Origin: an uncultured Clostridia bacterium
Lineage (GTDB): Bacteria > Bacillota > Clostridia > Christensenellales > Aristaeellaceae
NCBI GenBank assembly: GCA_946615785.1
Contig: CAMOIA010000125.1
Span: 1-5,405, forward strand
Length of the DNA stretch: 5,405 nt
Direction of reading: 5' to 3'
Both the position numbers and the translations under genes were made by a program. Of the stretch, positions 1 to 5,405 are shown piece after piece (the first letter of the stretch is position 1; each line of letters begins with the position of its first letter). Below the pieces are notes generated by a model. It worked only from the letters and a program-made list of their open reading frames with translations. It had not been told where the DNA came from and ran no database searches.

Positions 1-161
1 ATTTTCCAGTCCATCCGCCCGAGCGCCTCCTCCAGCATGGGCATCAAGTTCCTGGAATGCGTGAAACGGTTCAGCACCATCGATTCGTACACAAGCGCCC
101 CGTCTTCCGTCAGCGCGATGCCGCACACGGGCCCTGAGGTGTCCAGCGTGATCATTCTCAT
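1..161 (-). CDS. tsaB: TsaB, N-terminal part (tRNA t6A biosynthesis), runs off the window
   Basis: This is the first 53 codons of a gene read on the minus strand; its 3' part lies outside the window. The translation starts MRMITLDTSGPVCGIALTED and includes FTHSRNLMPMLEEAL at about residues 33-47. This matches the N-terminus of TsaB (YeaZ), an ASKHA-fold protein with an early LDTS strand and a His-Ser segment before a Leu-rich helix. TsaB is the non-catalytic partner of TsaD. With TsaE they form the cytoplasmic complex that transfers the threonylcarbamoyl group to A37 of ANN-decoding tRNAs. The ATG overlaps the tsaE stop codon as ATGA, which implies translational coupling. A GGGGAGGA ribosome binding site lies six bases upstream, inside tsaE (168-175). 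A second ATG two codons in (153-155) is a less likely start because the ribosome binding site would sit further away. The neighbouring tsaE strongly supports the call. Confidence 0.9.
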   Translation of the reverse strand, partial: MRMITLDTSGPVCGIALTEDGALVYESMVLNRFTHSRNLMPMLEEALGRMDWK

Positions 162-622
162 AAGCGTTCCTCCCCGGTTTCATCAAGGATAAAGCCGCCT
201 CTTGGCAGGAGCGTGATGCGCCTTTCGTCCCCTTCGCCTTTTTCAATGCGCACGATCAGCGCCCTTTCGGGCACGCATTCCGCGGCGCGTTCGCTCCATT
301 CGATCAGCGTCACGCCGTCGCGCCCGAGAAAATCGTCCAGACCGCTCTCCCAGATTTCGTCCGGTCCTTCCAGGCGGTACCAGTCAAAATGGTGCAGCGG
401 AAAGGTTCCGCCCTCGTATTCGTTCAGAATGGTAAACGTCGGGCTCGGAATCGGGCCCGTATACCCCAGCGCCCTTGCGACGCCCCTTGCAAATTCGCTC
501 TTGCCCGCCCCAAGGTCTCCCTCAAGAAGCAGGATGTCCCCGTCCCGCAGGCAGCGTGCCACTTTTTCGGCAAACGCCCTGGTTTCCGCGGGACTTTTCG
601 TCGTTACCGGATCTTTCAGCAT
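158..622 (-). CDS. tsaE: TsaE, ATPase of tRNA threonylcarbamoyladenosine (t6A) biosynthesis
   Basis: This complete 154-residue protein has the usual TsaE (YjeE) length. It is a small P-loop ATPase whose ATP hydrolysis is needed for turnover of the TsaB-TsaD complex that makes t6A at tRNA position 37. Visible motifs are a Walker A loop GDLGAGKS at residues 35-42 (Lys41, Ser42), the SPTFT segment at 60-64, the HFDWYRL segment at 78-84 and the LIEWSER segment at 106-112. All are in the expected order and spacing for TsaE. The ATG at 620-622 is preceded by a GAGGA ribosome binding site four bases away. The stop overlaps the tsaB start by four bases, so the two genes are one transcription unit read away from the divergent ABC exporter genes. 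A recognisable promoter lies directly upstream. No key residue appears to be missing. Confidence 0.96.
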   Translation of the reverse strand: MLKDPVTTKSPAETRAFAEKVARCLRDGDILLLEGDLGAGKSEFARGVARALGYTGPIPSPTFTILNEYEGGTFPLHHFDWYRLEGPDEIWESGLDDFLGRDGVTLIEWSERAAECVPERALIVRIEKGEGDERRITLLPRGGFILDETGEERL

Positions 623-633
623 ACCGTCCTCGA

Positions 634-644
634 ATCAAATTGAT
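634..644. repeat. Short odd palindrome (ATCAAATTGAT) at the predicted tsaE transcription start
   Basis: This 11-base sequence has two perfect five-base arms, ATCAA and TTGAT, around one central A. It lies just downstream of the tsaE -10 element and covers about the first eleven transcribed bases, where a repressor operator could sit. The same TTGAT/ATCAA pentamer recurs near both promoters in this intergenic region. An operator role is inference; short AT-rich palindromes can arise by chance. Confidence 0.3.
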
Positions 645-651
645 CAGGCGT

Positions 652-680
652 ATTATACCAAATCAAGGGCACCCGTTCAA
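652..680 (-). promoter_or_regulatory. Predicted vegetative promoter of tsaE-tsaB
   Basis: On the minus strand there is a -35 element TTGAAC (675-680), a 17-base spacer and a perfect -10 TATAAT (652-657). The -10 is preceded by TGG, giving an extended -10 (TGnTATAAT). Transcription should start near 645, leaving a leader of about 23 bases before the tsaE ATG with its GAGGA ribosome binding site. Spacing and position fit a SigA-type promoter. It was found by eye and is unproven. Confidence 0.8.
659..668. repeat. Left arm of a 10-base inverted repeat in the divergent promoter region
   Basis: CAAATCAAGG here is the exact reverse complement of CCTTGATTTG at 757-766. This arm lies in the spacer of the tsaE promoter, directly next to its -10. 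The partner lies at the start of the exporter transcript. The arms are 88 bases apart, so a hairpin is less likely than a shared protein-binding half-site, if the repeat means anything. Confidence 0.35.
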
Positions 681-725
681 GATCGCTTTGTTTCCGGATC
701 TGCCCCGAAAACGGCCAAGTTTTCT

Positions 726-753
726 TTGACACGGCGCCTTTTCCTGTTATAAT
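726..753 (+). promoter_or_regulatory. Predicted strong vegetative promoter of the ABC exporter operon
   Basis: A perfect -35 TTGACA (726-731) and a perfect -10 TATAAT (748-753) are separated by 16 bases. TG at 745-746 makes this an extended -10 promoter (TGTTATAAT). Transcription should start near 760, giving a leader of about 27 bases that carries the ribosome binding site. Every core element matches the SigA consensus, and only the spacer is one base short of optimal, so strong expression is expected unless it is repressed. It drives the two plus-strand ABC genes and diverges from the tsaE promoter about 45 bases away. Confidence 0.85.
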
Positions 754-756
754 GAA

Positions 757-766
757 CCTTGATTTG
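757..766. repeat. Right arm of a 10-base inverted repeat in the divergent promoter region
   Basis: CCTTGATTTG here is the exact reverse complement of 659-668. It spans the predicted transcription start of the exporter operon, just downstream of its -10 element. It continues into a second TTGAT (764-768), giving a tandem TTGAT-TTGAT directly before the GGAGG ribosome binding site. A regulatory role is inference. Confidence 0.35.
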
Positions 767-770
767 ATTG

Positions 771-776
771 GGAGGA
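771..776 (+). promoter_or_regulatory. Ribosome binding site that fixes the start of the first ABC gene
   Basis: GGAGGA at 771-776 lies ten bases before the ATG at 787. It lies only one base before the in-frame TTG at 778, too close for that codon to serve as start. The ATG is therefore the better start. Confidence 0.8.
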
Positions 777-786
777 TTTGCTTTCG

Positions 787-2562
787 ATGATTCAGGAGCT
801 CAAGCTGATCGGGATGTATGTCAAAAAGCATATCTGGCAGTACATCTTCGGCATCGCCGCACTGTTTATCGTGGACAGGGTCAACACCCTGATTCCCCTT
901 CTGACCGGCGAAATTACCGACGGCCTCGCGAGCGGTACGCTTGACATGAACGGCGTATGGCAGATCGTCCTGCGGATGGTGCTGATGGGCCTCACCATCG
1001 CCGTCGGCCGCTTCTGCTGGCGCTATTTTCTCTTCGGCGCGTCGCGCAGCATTGAAAAAGAAATGCGAAACGACCTGTTCGGGCACCTCGAAACGCTCAG
1101 CATGCGGTATTTCAATTCGCACAAGACGGGCGACCTCATGGCGCATTTCACAAACGATCTGCAGTCCGTCCGCCAGCTGCTGGGCATGACCGTCATCACC
1201 ACCTTCGACGCGACCGTCATGCTGATCCTGGTACTGCACTCCATGATCCGCTATGTCAGCGTGCACCTCACGCTGGTCTCGGTCATTCCGATGGTGCTCA
1301 TCATCATCGGCGATATCTTTTTCGGCAAGATCATGCACAAACGCTTTCTGGAAAAGCAGGCCGCCTTCAGCGAACTGACCGACCAGGTGCAGGAATCCGT
1401 CAGCGGCATCCGCGTGATCAAGGCTTTTGTACAGGAACGGCTTGAATTGCAGGCCTTCTGCAAAAACAACGCCAACAACCGCGAAAAGAACATGCAGGTC
1501 GTGCGCCTGCATGCGCTGGTGATGCCGCTTTTGAACCTGGTGATCGGCGTTTCCGTGCTCATCACCCTCCTCTACGGCGGATACCTCGCCATTCTCGGCG
1601 AGATCACCGTCGGACAGTTCGTGGCCTTCAACAGCTATATCACCATGCTCGTCTGGCCAATGATCGCGGTGGGCGAATGCATTTCCTCCTTCTCGCAGGG
1701 CATGGCCTCCATGCGCCGTGTGAAAACGATTCTGGACGAAAAGCCCGACATCACGGATACGGCGGACTGCGACAAAAGCCTCACCTCCATACGGGGCGAA
1801 ATCGATTTTGAGAATCTCTCCTTCGCCTACCATGAAAGCACCGGCGCGCCGCTGCTTGACGGCATCAGCGTGCATGTCGCCCAGGGCGAGACCCTTGCCA
1901 TTATCGGCAGAACGGGCTGCGGCAAATCGACCCTCGTCAGCCTGCTCGCAAGGCTATACGACCTGAAGGACCCGGGCATGCTCAGGATCGACCGCCGCCC
2001 GCTGACGGACTATCCGCTCAGCGTCCTTCGCAGCCAGATCGCCTTCGTGCCGCAGGATTCCTTCCTCTTCTCCGACACCATCGCAAACAACATTGCCTTC
2101 GGCCTGGACGACGCTCCCATGGAGCTGATCCAGAAGGCTGCCCGGAACGCCTGCGTGCACGACGCGATCATGGAATTCCCCGATCAGTATGAAACCCGGA
2201 TCGGCGAGCGCGGCGTGACCCTTTCCGGCGGACAGAAGCAGCGCGTCGCCATCGCAAGGGCGCTGATCAAGGACGCGCCGATCCTTGTACTGGACGATTC
2301 GCTCTCCGCCGTGGACACGGACACGGAGAAAATGATCCTTGAAAGCCTGAAACGGGAGCGGGCGGGCAAAACCACCCTGATGATCGCCCACCGGCTTTCA
2401 AGCGTGCAGCACGCCGACCATATTCTGGTGCTGGACGACGGCAGGGCAGCGGAATACGGCACGCACGAGGAACTGCTTGCGCACAACGGGCTGTACAAAT
2501 CCATCTGGGACAAGCAGCAGCTTGAAAAATCCCTGCAGGCGGAAGGAGAAAACGCACAATGA
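787..2562 (+). CDS. ABC exporter half-transporter, degenerate-site subunit (YheI/BmrC, TM287-like)
   Basis: This is a 591-residue fused membrane and ATPase protein of the multidrug/lipid exporter superfamily. The N-terminal region (about residues 1-310) holds six hydrophobic segments, with NDLQSVRQ near residue 123 and SGIRVIKAFVQE near 205 as typical coupling and intracellular-loop sequences. The ATPase domain follows: A-loop Tyr348, Walker A GRTGCGKST (374-382), Q-loop Gln423, canonical signature LSGGQ (479-483), Walker B ILVLDD (499-504), D-loop SAVD (507-510) and switch His535. The catalytic Glu after Walker B is Asp504, the hallmark of the degenerate subunit in heterodimeric exporters. 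The TTG at 778 would add three residues, but the ribosome binding site favours ATG. The gene ends by overlapping the next ABC gene as ATGA. The partner supplies the catalytic Glu, so the pair should act together in the cytoplasmic membrane. The substrate cannot be read from sequence; drug or lipid export is the family expectation. Confidence 0.93.
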   Translation: MIQELKLIGMYVKKHIWQYIFGIAALFIVDRVNTLIPLLTGEITDGLASGTLDMNGVWQIVLRMVLMGLTIAVGRFCWRYFLFGASRSIEKEMRNDLFGHLETLSMRYFNSHKTGDLMAHFTNDLQSVRQLLGMTVITTFDATVMLILVLHSMIRYVSVHLTLVSVIPMVLIIIGDIFFGKIMHKRFLEKQAAFSELTDQVQESVSGIRVIKAFVQERLELQAFCKNNANNREKNMQVVRLHALVMPLLNLVIGVSVLITLLYGGYLAILGEITVGQFVAFNSYITMLVWPMIAVGECISSFSQGMASMRRVKTILDEKPDITDTADCDKSLTSIRGEIDFENLSFAYHESTGAPLLDGISVHVAQGETLAIIGRTGCGKSTLVSLLARLYDLKDPGMLRIDRRPLTDYPLSVLRSQIAFVPQDSFLFSDTIANNIAFGLDDAPMELIQKAARNACVHDAIMEFPDQYETRIGERGVTLSGGQKQRVAIARALIKDAPILVLDDSLSAVDTDTEKMILESLKRERAGKTTLMIAHRLSSVQHADHILVLDDGRAAEYGTHEELLAHNGLYKSIWDKQQLEKSLQAEGENAQ

Positions 2563-4379
2563 AGAAAAAGCCGAATCCCGAAAAAAGCTTCCGCCACGAA
2601 TACGCCGACGCGCTCTCCGACGTCAAATTCGAAGGCAGCATTCCAAAGCGCCTTTTCCAGCTCATCAAGCCGCACTGGAAAGCGTTTGTCATCTCGGTCC
2701 TTCTGGTGCTGCTTTTGACCGCCTTTGACATATACCGCCCCATCGTCATCGGAAACGCCATCGATCAGTACATCACCGGCAATTACGCCCCGGGCGAGGC
2801 GGTGGACGAGCGCTTTCACGGCATCCTCCTCGCCGGCGGACAGTACATCGTGATCCTGATCGCGATCTTTATCTGCAACCGGTTCCAGTTCCTCATCATC
2901 CAGAAAACCGGACAGGACATCATTTACGACCTGCGGAACCAGCTTTTTGAACATACCGAAGGCCTCGACATGCGCTTTTTCGACGTGACCCCGGTTGGAA
3001 AGATCGTCACCCGGATCACAAACGACGTAGAGGCCATCGGCGAGGTTTCCTCCAACATCCTCGTCCGGCTCTTTCAAAACGTCGTCAAGATCATCGGACT
3101 GATGATCATCATGCTCTCCCTGAACGCGCGCATGGCCCTGTTTTCCTTCATTCTTTTGCCCATCGTCGCCTGCCTCACCTATATTTTCCGCAGGATCAGC
3201 CGGAAGGCCTTCCGCATCACCAAGACCAAGGTGACGGCGCTCAACACCTTCCTTTCCGAGCACCTTTCCGGCATGCGCGTCATTCAGCTCTTTGCGCGGG
3301 AGGAGAAAAAGCACGAGGCCTTCAAAGAGAAAAGCGAGGATCTGTACCGGGCGAATTTCCGTGAAATCATGGTGAACGCGCTCTTCAGGCCGGGGACGTA
3401 CCTCCTTTCCATCGCGGCCCTCGCCATCGTGATCGCGGTCGGTTCCGCATCGGTACTGGAAAGCACGATCACGCTGGGGCTCCTTTATGTGTTCATCCAG
3501 TACATCAACCAGCTCTTTACCCCTGTTCAGGACCTGGCGGAGCAGTTTTCCACCCTGCAGAGCGCCACGGCCTCCGCTGAAAAGATTTTTACGCTGCTGG
3601 ATACCCGGGCGACCATCCGCGACGACGAGGCGCCGGCCGCCCTTCCCGCCATTCATGGCCGGATCGAATTCGACCACGTGTGGTTCGCCTATGAAAAGGA
3701 AAACTGGATACTCAAGGACGTTTCCTTCGTGATCGAGCCCGGGCAGCGGGTCGCCTTCGTCGGCGCGACCGGCGCGGGCAAGACCTCCATCCTGAGCCTG
3801 ATCGGCCGGTATTACGACATTCAGAAGGGCGAGATCCGCATCGACGGGGTCAACATCAAAAAGCTCCGCATGCAGGATATCCGCCGGGCCATCGGTCAGG
3901 TGCAACAGGACGTGTTCATCTTCACCGGCGACATCGCTTCCAACATCCGCCTTAGAAACGAGGACATTACCGACGAAGCGCTTAGGGAAGCGAGCGTGCA
4001 TGTGAACGCGTCCCGCTTCATCGAACGGCTGCCGAAGCAATATCACGAGCCGGTTTCAGAGCGCGGCTCCACCTTCTCCTCCGGCCAGCGGCAGCTGCTG
4101 TCCTTCGCCCGCACGCTGGCCTATGACCCGCGCATCCTGATCCTGGACGAGGCCACCTCCAACATCGACACGGAAACCGAACAGTGGATCCAGGAGGCCA
4201 CCGAACGGCTGATGAAGGGCCGAACCACCATCATGGTGGCGCACAGGCTTTCCACCATCCAGCACGCGGACAGGATCATCGTGATGCACCACGGCCGGAT
4301 CCGGGAATCCGGCACCCACCAGGAGCTGCTGGAGATGGACGGGATCTACAAAAAGCTTTACCAGCTGCAGCTTGCCTGA
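2559..4379 (+). CDS. ABC exporter half-transporter, catalytic-Glu subunit (YheH/BmrD, TM288-like)
   Basis: This 606-residue protein has the same architecture as its upstream neighbour. A hydrophilic N-terminus of about 35 residues comes first, then six predicted membrane segments (to about residue 325), including the coupling-helix motif TRITNDVEAI near 149-158 and LSGMRVIQLFARE near 235-247. The ATPase domain has A-loop Tyr378, Walker A GATGAGKTS (402-410), Q-loop Gln450 in VQQD, Walker B ILILDE (526-531) with catalytic Glu531, D-loop SNID (534-537) and switch His562. The signature is FSSGQ (506-510) instead of LSGGQ. This is the degenerate signature expected of the partner in heterodimeric exporters, and it faces the Asp504-bearing site of the first subunit. 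The start overlaps the upstream stop by four bases, with AAGGAG (2543-2548) ten bases before the ATG, so the subunits are probably made in equal amounts. The N-terminal extension and the loop between the first two membrane segments make it slightly longer than its partner. The substrate is unknown. Confidence 0.94.
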   Translation: MKKKPNPEKSFRHEYADALSDVKFEGSIPKRLFQLIKPHWKAFVISVLLVLLLTAFDIYRPIVIGNAIDQYITGNYAPGEAVDERFHGILLAGGQYIVILIAIFICNRFQFLIIQKTGQDIIYDLRNQLFEHTEGLDMRFFDVTPVGKIVTRITNDVEAIGEVSSNILVRLFQNVVKIIGLMIIMLSLNARMALFSFILLPIVACLTYIFRRISRKAFRITKTKVTALNTFLSEHLSGMRVIQLFAREEKKHEAFKEKSEDLYRANFREIMVNALFRPGTYLLSIAALAIVIAVGSASVLESTITLGLLYVFIQYINQLFTPVQDLAEQFSTLQSATASAEKIFTLLDTRATIRDDEAPAALPAIHGRIEFDHVWFAYEKENWILKDVSFVIEPGQRVAFVGATGAGKTSILSLIGRYYDIQKGEIRIDGVNIKKLRMQDIRRAIGQVQQDVFIFTGDIASNIRLRNEDITDEALREASVHVNASRFIERLPKQYHEPVSERGSTFSSGQRQLLSFARTLAYDPRILILDEATSNIDTETEQWIQEATERLMKGRTTIMVAHRLSTIQHADRIIVMHHGRIRESGTHQELLEMDGIYKKLYQLQLA

Positions 4380-4417
4380 TCCCCGTCAGCACTTTTTCAC
4401 GCTTCAAAACGCAAAAA

Positions 4418-4455
4418 AACGCCTTCCGGGCCGTCTCAGGCACACGGAAGGCGTT
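4418..4455. terminator. Hairpin terminator shared by the convergent ABC and epimerase genes
   Basis: AACGCCTTCCG (4418-4428) pairs perfectly with CGGAAGGCGTT (4445-4455), an 11-base-pair stem around a 16-base loop. The loop can close further through GCC/GGC. Read on the minus strand, the stem runs straight into seven T residues (complement of the A run at 4413-4419). This makes a strong intrinsic terminator 16 bases after the epimerase stop. Read on the plus strand, the stem is followed by TGTGTTTTGG, a weaker U-rich tail, so it may also end the ABC transcript 38 bases after its stop. No other convincing terminator lies between the genes. Confidence 0.85.
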
Positions 4456-4470
4456 GTGTTTTGGTTGCAA

Positions 4471-5334
4471 TTACGGCTGTTTCGGCGAAAGAGACACGCT
4501 GTTGTACACGCCGGCGATGAAAAGCCTCGCGTCCTCGGCGTTTTCAGGCTTCGTATCCTCAAGCGTCATCTGAATGCCGGGCTTTTTTTCCGCCGCAAAG
4601 CGCAGAATGGCCGCATAATCCATTTCGCCAAGGCCCGCAGCGCAGCTTTTGATCGCGCCGTCGACCATCCTGTAATCCTTCAGGTGGATGATCTGGATCT
4701 CCTCTTCAAGAAGCTCCATCGCCTCGGCAAAAATCTCGTCCCTGCGGGCAATGTTGTCAGGATGCAGAAGGTTCACCGGATCAAAGATGATGCCGAGATT
4801 CGGGGAAGCGATCGCGTCCAGAACGCGCCTGGCGCGCTTGGGGTCGCAGACGATGTGGGTGTAAACGGGTTCGATGCAGATCGCCGCGCCCAGCTTTTCC
4901 GCCGCCCTGACCACCGGCTCCAGACGGCGGATGAACAGCTCCAGCGCCTGTTCGGTGTGGCTCAGCTCCACGTCGTACCGGTATTCCCGGTTCGGGTTGC
5001 CGGTCTCGGTGCCGACGCAGCCCGCGTTCATCCACCGGCACAGCTTGAGGTGCGCGATGTACTTTTTCAGCGTCTGCGCATACGCGTCCCTGTCCGGATG
5101 GCACAGGTTCAGATAGCAGCCCAGAACCGCGCAGTCAAGCCCGTCAAGGTCGTTTTTGACGCGGGCGGCAAGCCCCGGCGTCATCACCTCAGGGCACATG
5201 AAAGAAGCGTCCAGGCATTTGCTGAGCGCAAGGTGCGCGCAGGAAAAGCCCTGTTCCTTCGCGTACAGCGCGCGTTCGTGCAAGCTGCCCGTCCGGGTAT
5301 CATGCAGACGGATCCCGATGTTGGCCTGCCACAT
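4471..5334 (-). CDS. Sugar phosphate isomerase/epimerase family protein (xylose isomerase-like TIM barrel)
   Basis: This complete 287-residue protein has the size and pattern of the xylose isomerase-like TIM-barrel/AP endonuclease 2 superfamily, which isomerises or epimerises sugars and related polyols with a divalent metal. Candidate metal ligands sit on successive barrel strands: Glu155 in CIEP, Asp185 in IIFDPVN, His217 in IIHLKD and Glu259 in MTLED. Asn188 and His191 follow the Asp strand. The N-terminus (MWQANIGIRLHDT) is the first strand, and no signal peptide is seen, so it should be cytoplasmic. The ATG at 5332-5334 is preceded by GGGAGG (5339-5344), four bases away. A short-chain dehydrogenase gene ends 12 bases upstream on the same strand, so the two are probably cotranscribed and act on the same sugar or sugar acid. 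The exact substrate cannot be told; hydroxypyruvate isomerase, tagatose/psicose epimerase and inosose-type enzymes share this fold. A terminator follows directly. Family call confident, reaction not. Confidence 0.88.
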   Translation of the reverse strand: MWQANIGIRLHDTRTGSLHERALYAKEQGFSCAHLALSKCLDASFMCPEVMTPGLAARVKNDLDGLDCAVLGCYLNLCHPDRDAYAQTLKKYIAHLKLCRWMNAGCVGTETGNPNREYRYDVELSHTEQALELFIRRLEPVVRAAEKLGAAICIEPVYTHIVCDPKRARRVLDAIASPNLGIIFDPVNLLHPDNIARRDEIFAEAMELLEEEIQIIHLKDYRMVDGAIKSCAAGLGEMDYAAILRFAAEKKPGIQMTLEDTKPENAEDARLFIAGVYNSVSLSPKQP

Positions 5335-5346
5335 ACGCCCTCCCGA

Positions 5347-5405
5347 TTACGGCTGCTTGCCGATATAGGCCAGGATGCCGCCGTCCACATACAGGATGTG
5401 GCCGT
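5347..5405 (-). CDS. C-terminal end of a short-chain dehydrogenase/reductase (SDR), gluconate 5-dehydrogenase-like
   Basis: Only the last 18 codons and the TAA stop of a minus-strand gene are inside the window; the 5' part lies beyond position 5405. The tail reads GHILYVDGGILAYIGKQP. The (T/H)G-x-x-x-x-VDGG pattern near the C-terminus is characteristic of classical SDR enzymes, where it lies beside the cofactor and substrate pocket. The ILAYIGKQP ending resembles gluconate 5-dehydrogenase or 2-deoxy-gluconate dehydrogenase-type members. The SDR assignment rests on a short but distinctive motif; the gluconate-type substrate is a weaker inference. It lies 12 bases upstream of the epimerase gene and probably shares its transcript, with the promoter outside the window. 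Confidence 0.75.
   Translation of the reverse strand, partial: GHILYVDGGILAYIGKQP

Noticed and set aside
213..752. A 179-codon open frame on the plus strand across tsaE and the promoter region
   Set aside because: It is antisense to tsaE, its translation is Ser/Arg/Pro-rich without a domain, and it overruns the tsaE promoter and the -35 of the exporter promoter.
778..786. Alternative TTG start three codons upstream of the first ABC gene
   Set aside because: The GGAGGA ribosome binding site ends at 776, leaving one base before the TTG. The ATG at 787 has a workable ten-base spacing.
616..1875. A 419-codon open frame on the minus strand, antisense to the first ABC gene and crossing the promoter region
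   Set aside because: The translation is low-complexity-like (many His, Asp, Glu, Ala), has no family signature, and runs through both divergent promoters and the start of tsaE. It is a by-product of codon bias on the opposite strand.
2184..4046. A 620-codon open frame on the minus strand, antisense to both ABC genes
   Set aside because: It is the shadow of two well-supported ABC genes in GC-rich DNA. The translation is rich in Asp, Glu, Gly, His and Val with no recognisable domain, it crosses the boundary between the two genes, and it has no matching promoter or ribosome binding site that I can see.
4363..4372. Perfect palindrome AGCTGCAGCT near the end of the second ABC gene
   Set aside because: It lies inside the coding sequence (Gln-Leu-Gln-Leu codons), has no loop to make a hairpin, and is not repeated at other sites that I noticed. 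Probably chance from GC-rich codons.
4376..4397. Possible small terminator right after the second ABC gene: CTGA/TCAG stem followed by five T residues
   Set aside because: The stem has only four base pairs and the T run begins three bases after it. The 11-base-pair hairpin at 4418-4455 is far more convincing.

Overview
The window looks like chromosomal DNA from a fairly GC-rich member of the Firmicutes, probably a clostridial gut-type lineage. Three things suggest this: strong GGAGG-type ribosome binding sites, the adjacent tsaE-tsaB pair, and a two-gene heterodimeric ABC exporter of the YheI/YheH (BmrCD) or TM287/288 type. The lineage is an inference. There is no rRNA, tRNA, mobile element, CRISPR array or phage gene in the window.

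Layout: (1) positions 1-622, minus strand, hold the start of tsaB and all of tsaE, which overlap by ATGA. Both act in synthesis of the t6A tRNA modification. (2) Positions 623-786 are a divergent promoter region. It has a consensus-like extended -10 promoter on each strand and a cluster of TTGAT/ATCAA pentamers around them. (3) Positions 787-4379, plus strand, hold two overlapping ABC exporter half-transporter genes. Their ATPase motifs are complementary: the first has the canonical signature but Asp at the catalytic Glu position, and the second has the catalytic Glu but a degenerate signature. They should form one heterodimeric exporter. (4) Positions 4380-4470 separate convergent genes and hold one hairpin terminator, strong on the minus strand and probably usable on the plus strand. 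(5) Positions 4471-5405, minus strand, hold a complete sugar phosphate isomerase/epimerase-like TIM-barrel gene. Twelve bases upstream of it lies the C-terminal end of a short-chain dehydrogenase, so the two are probably one operon for metabolism of a sugar or sugar acid.

The three gene groups are functionally unrelated: tRNA modification, export, and carbohydrate metabolism. Nothing here amounts to a previously undescribed system. The most interesting points are the repeat structure of the divergent promoter region, the textbook asymmetry of the two ATPase sites, and the unknown substrates of the exporter and of the epimerase/dehydrogenase pair.
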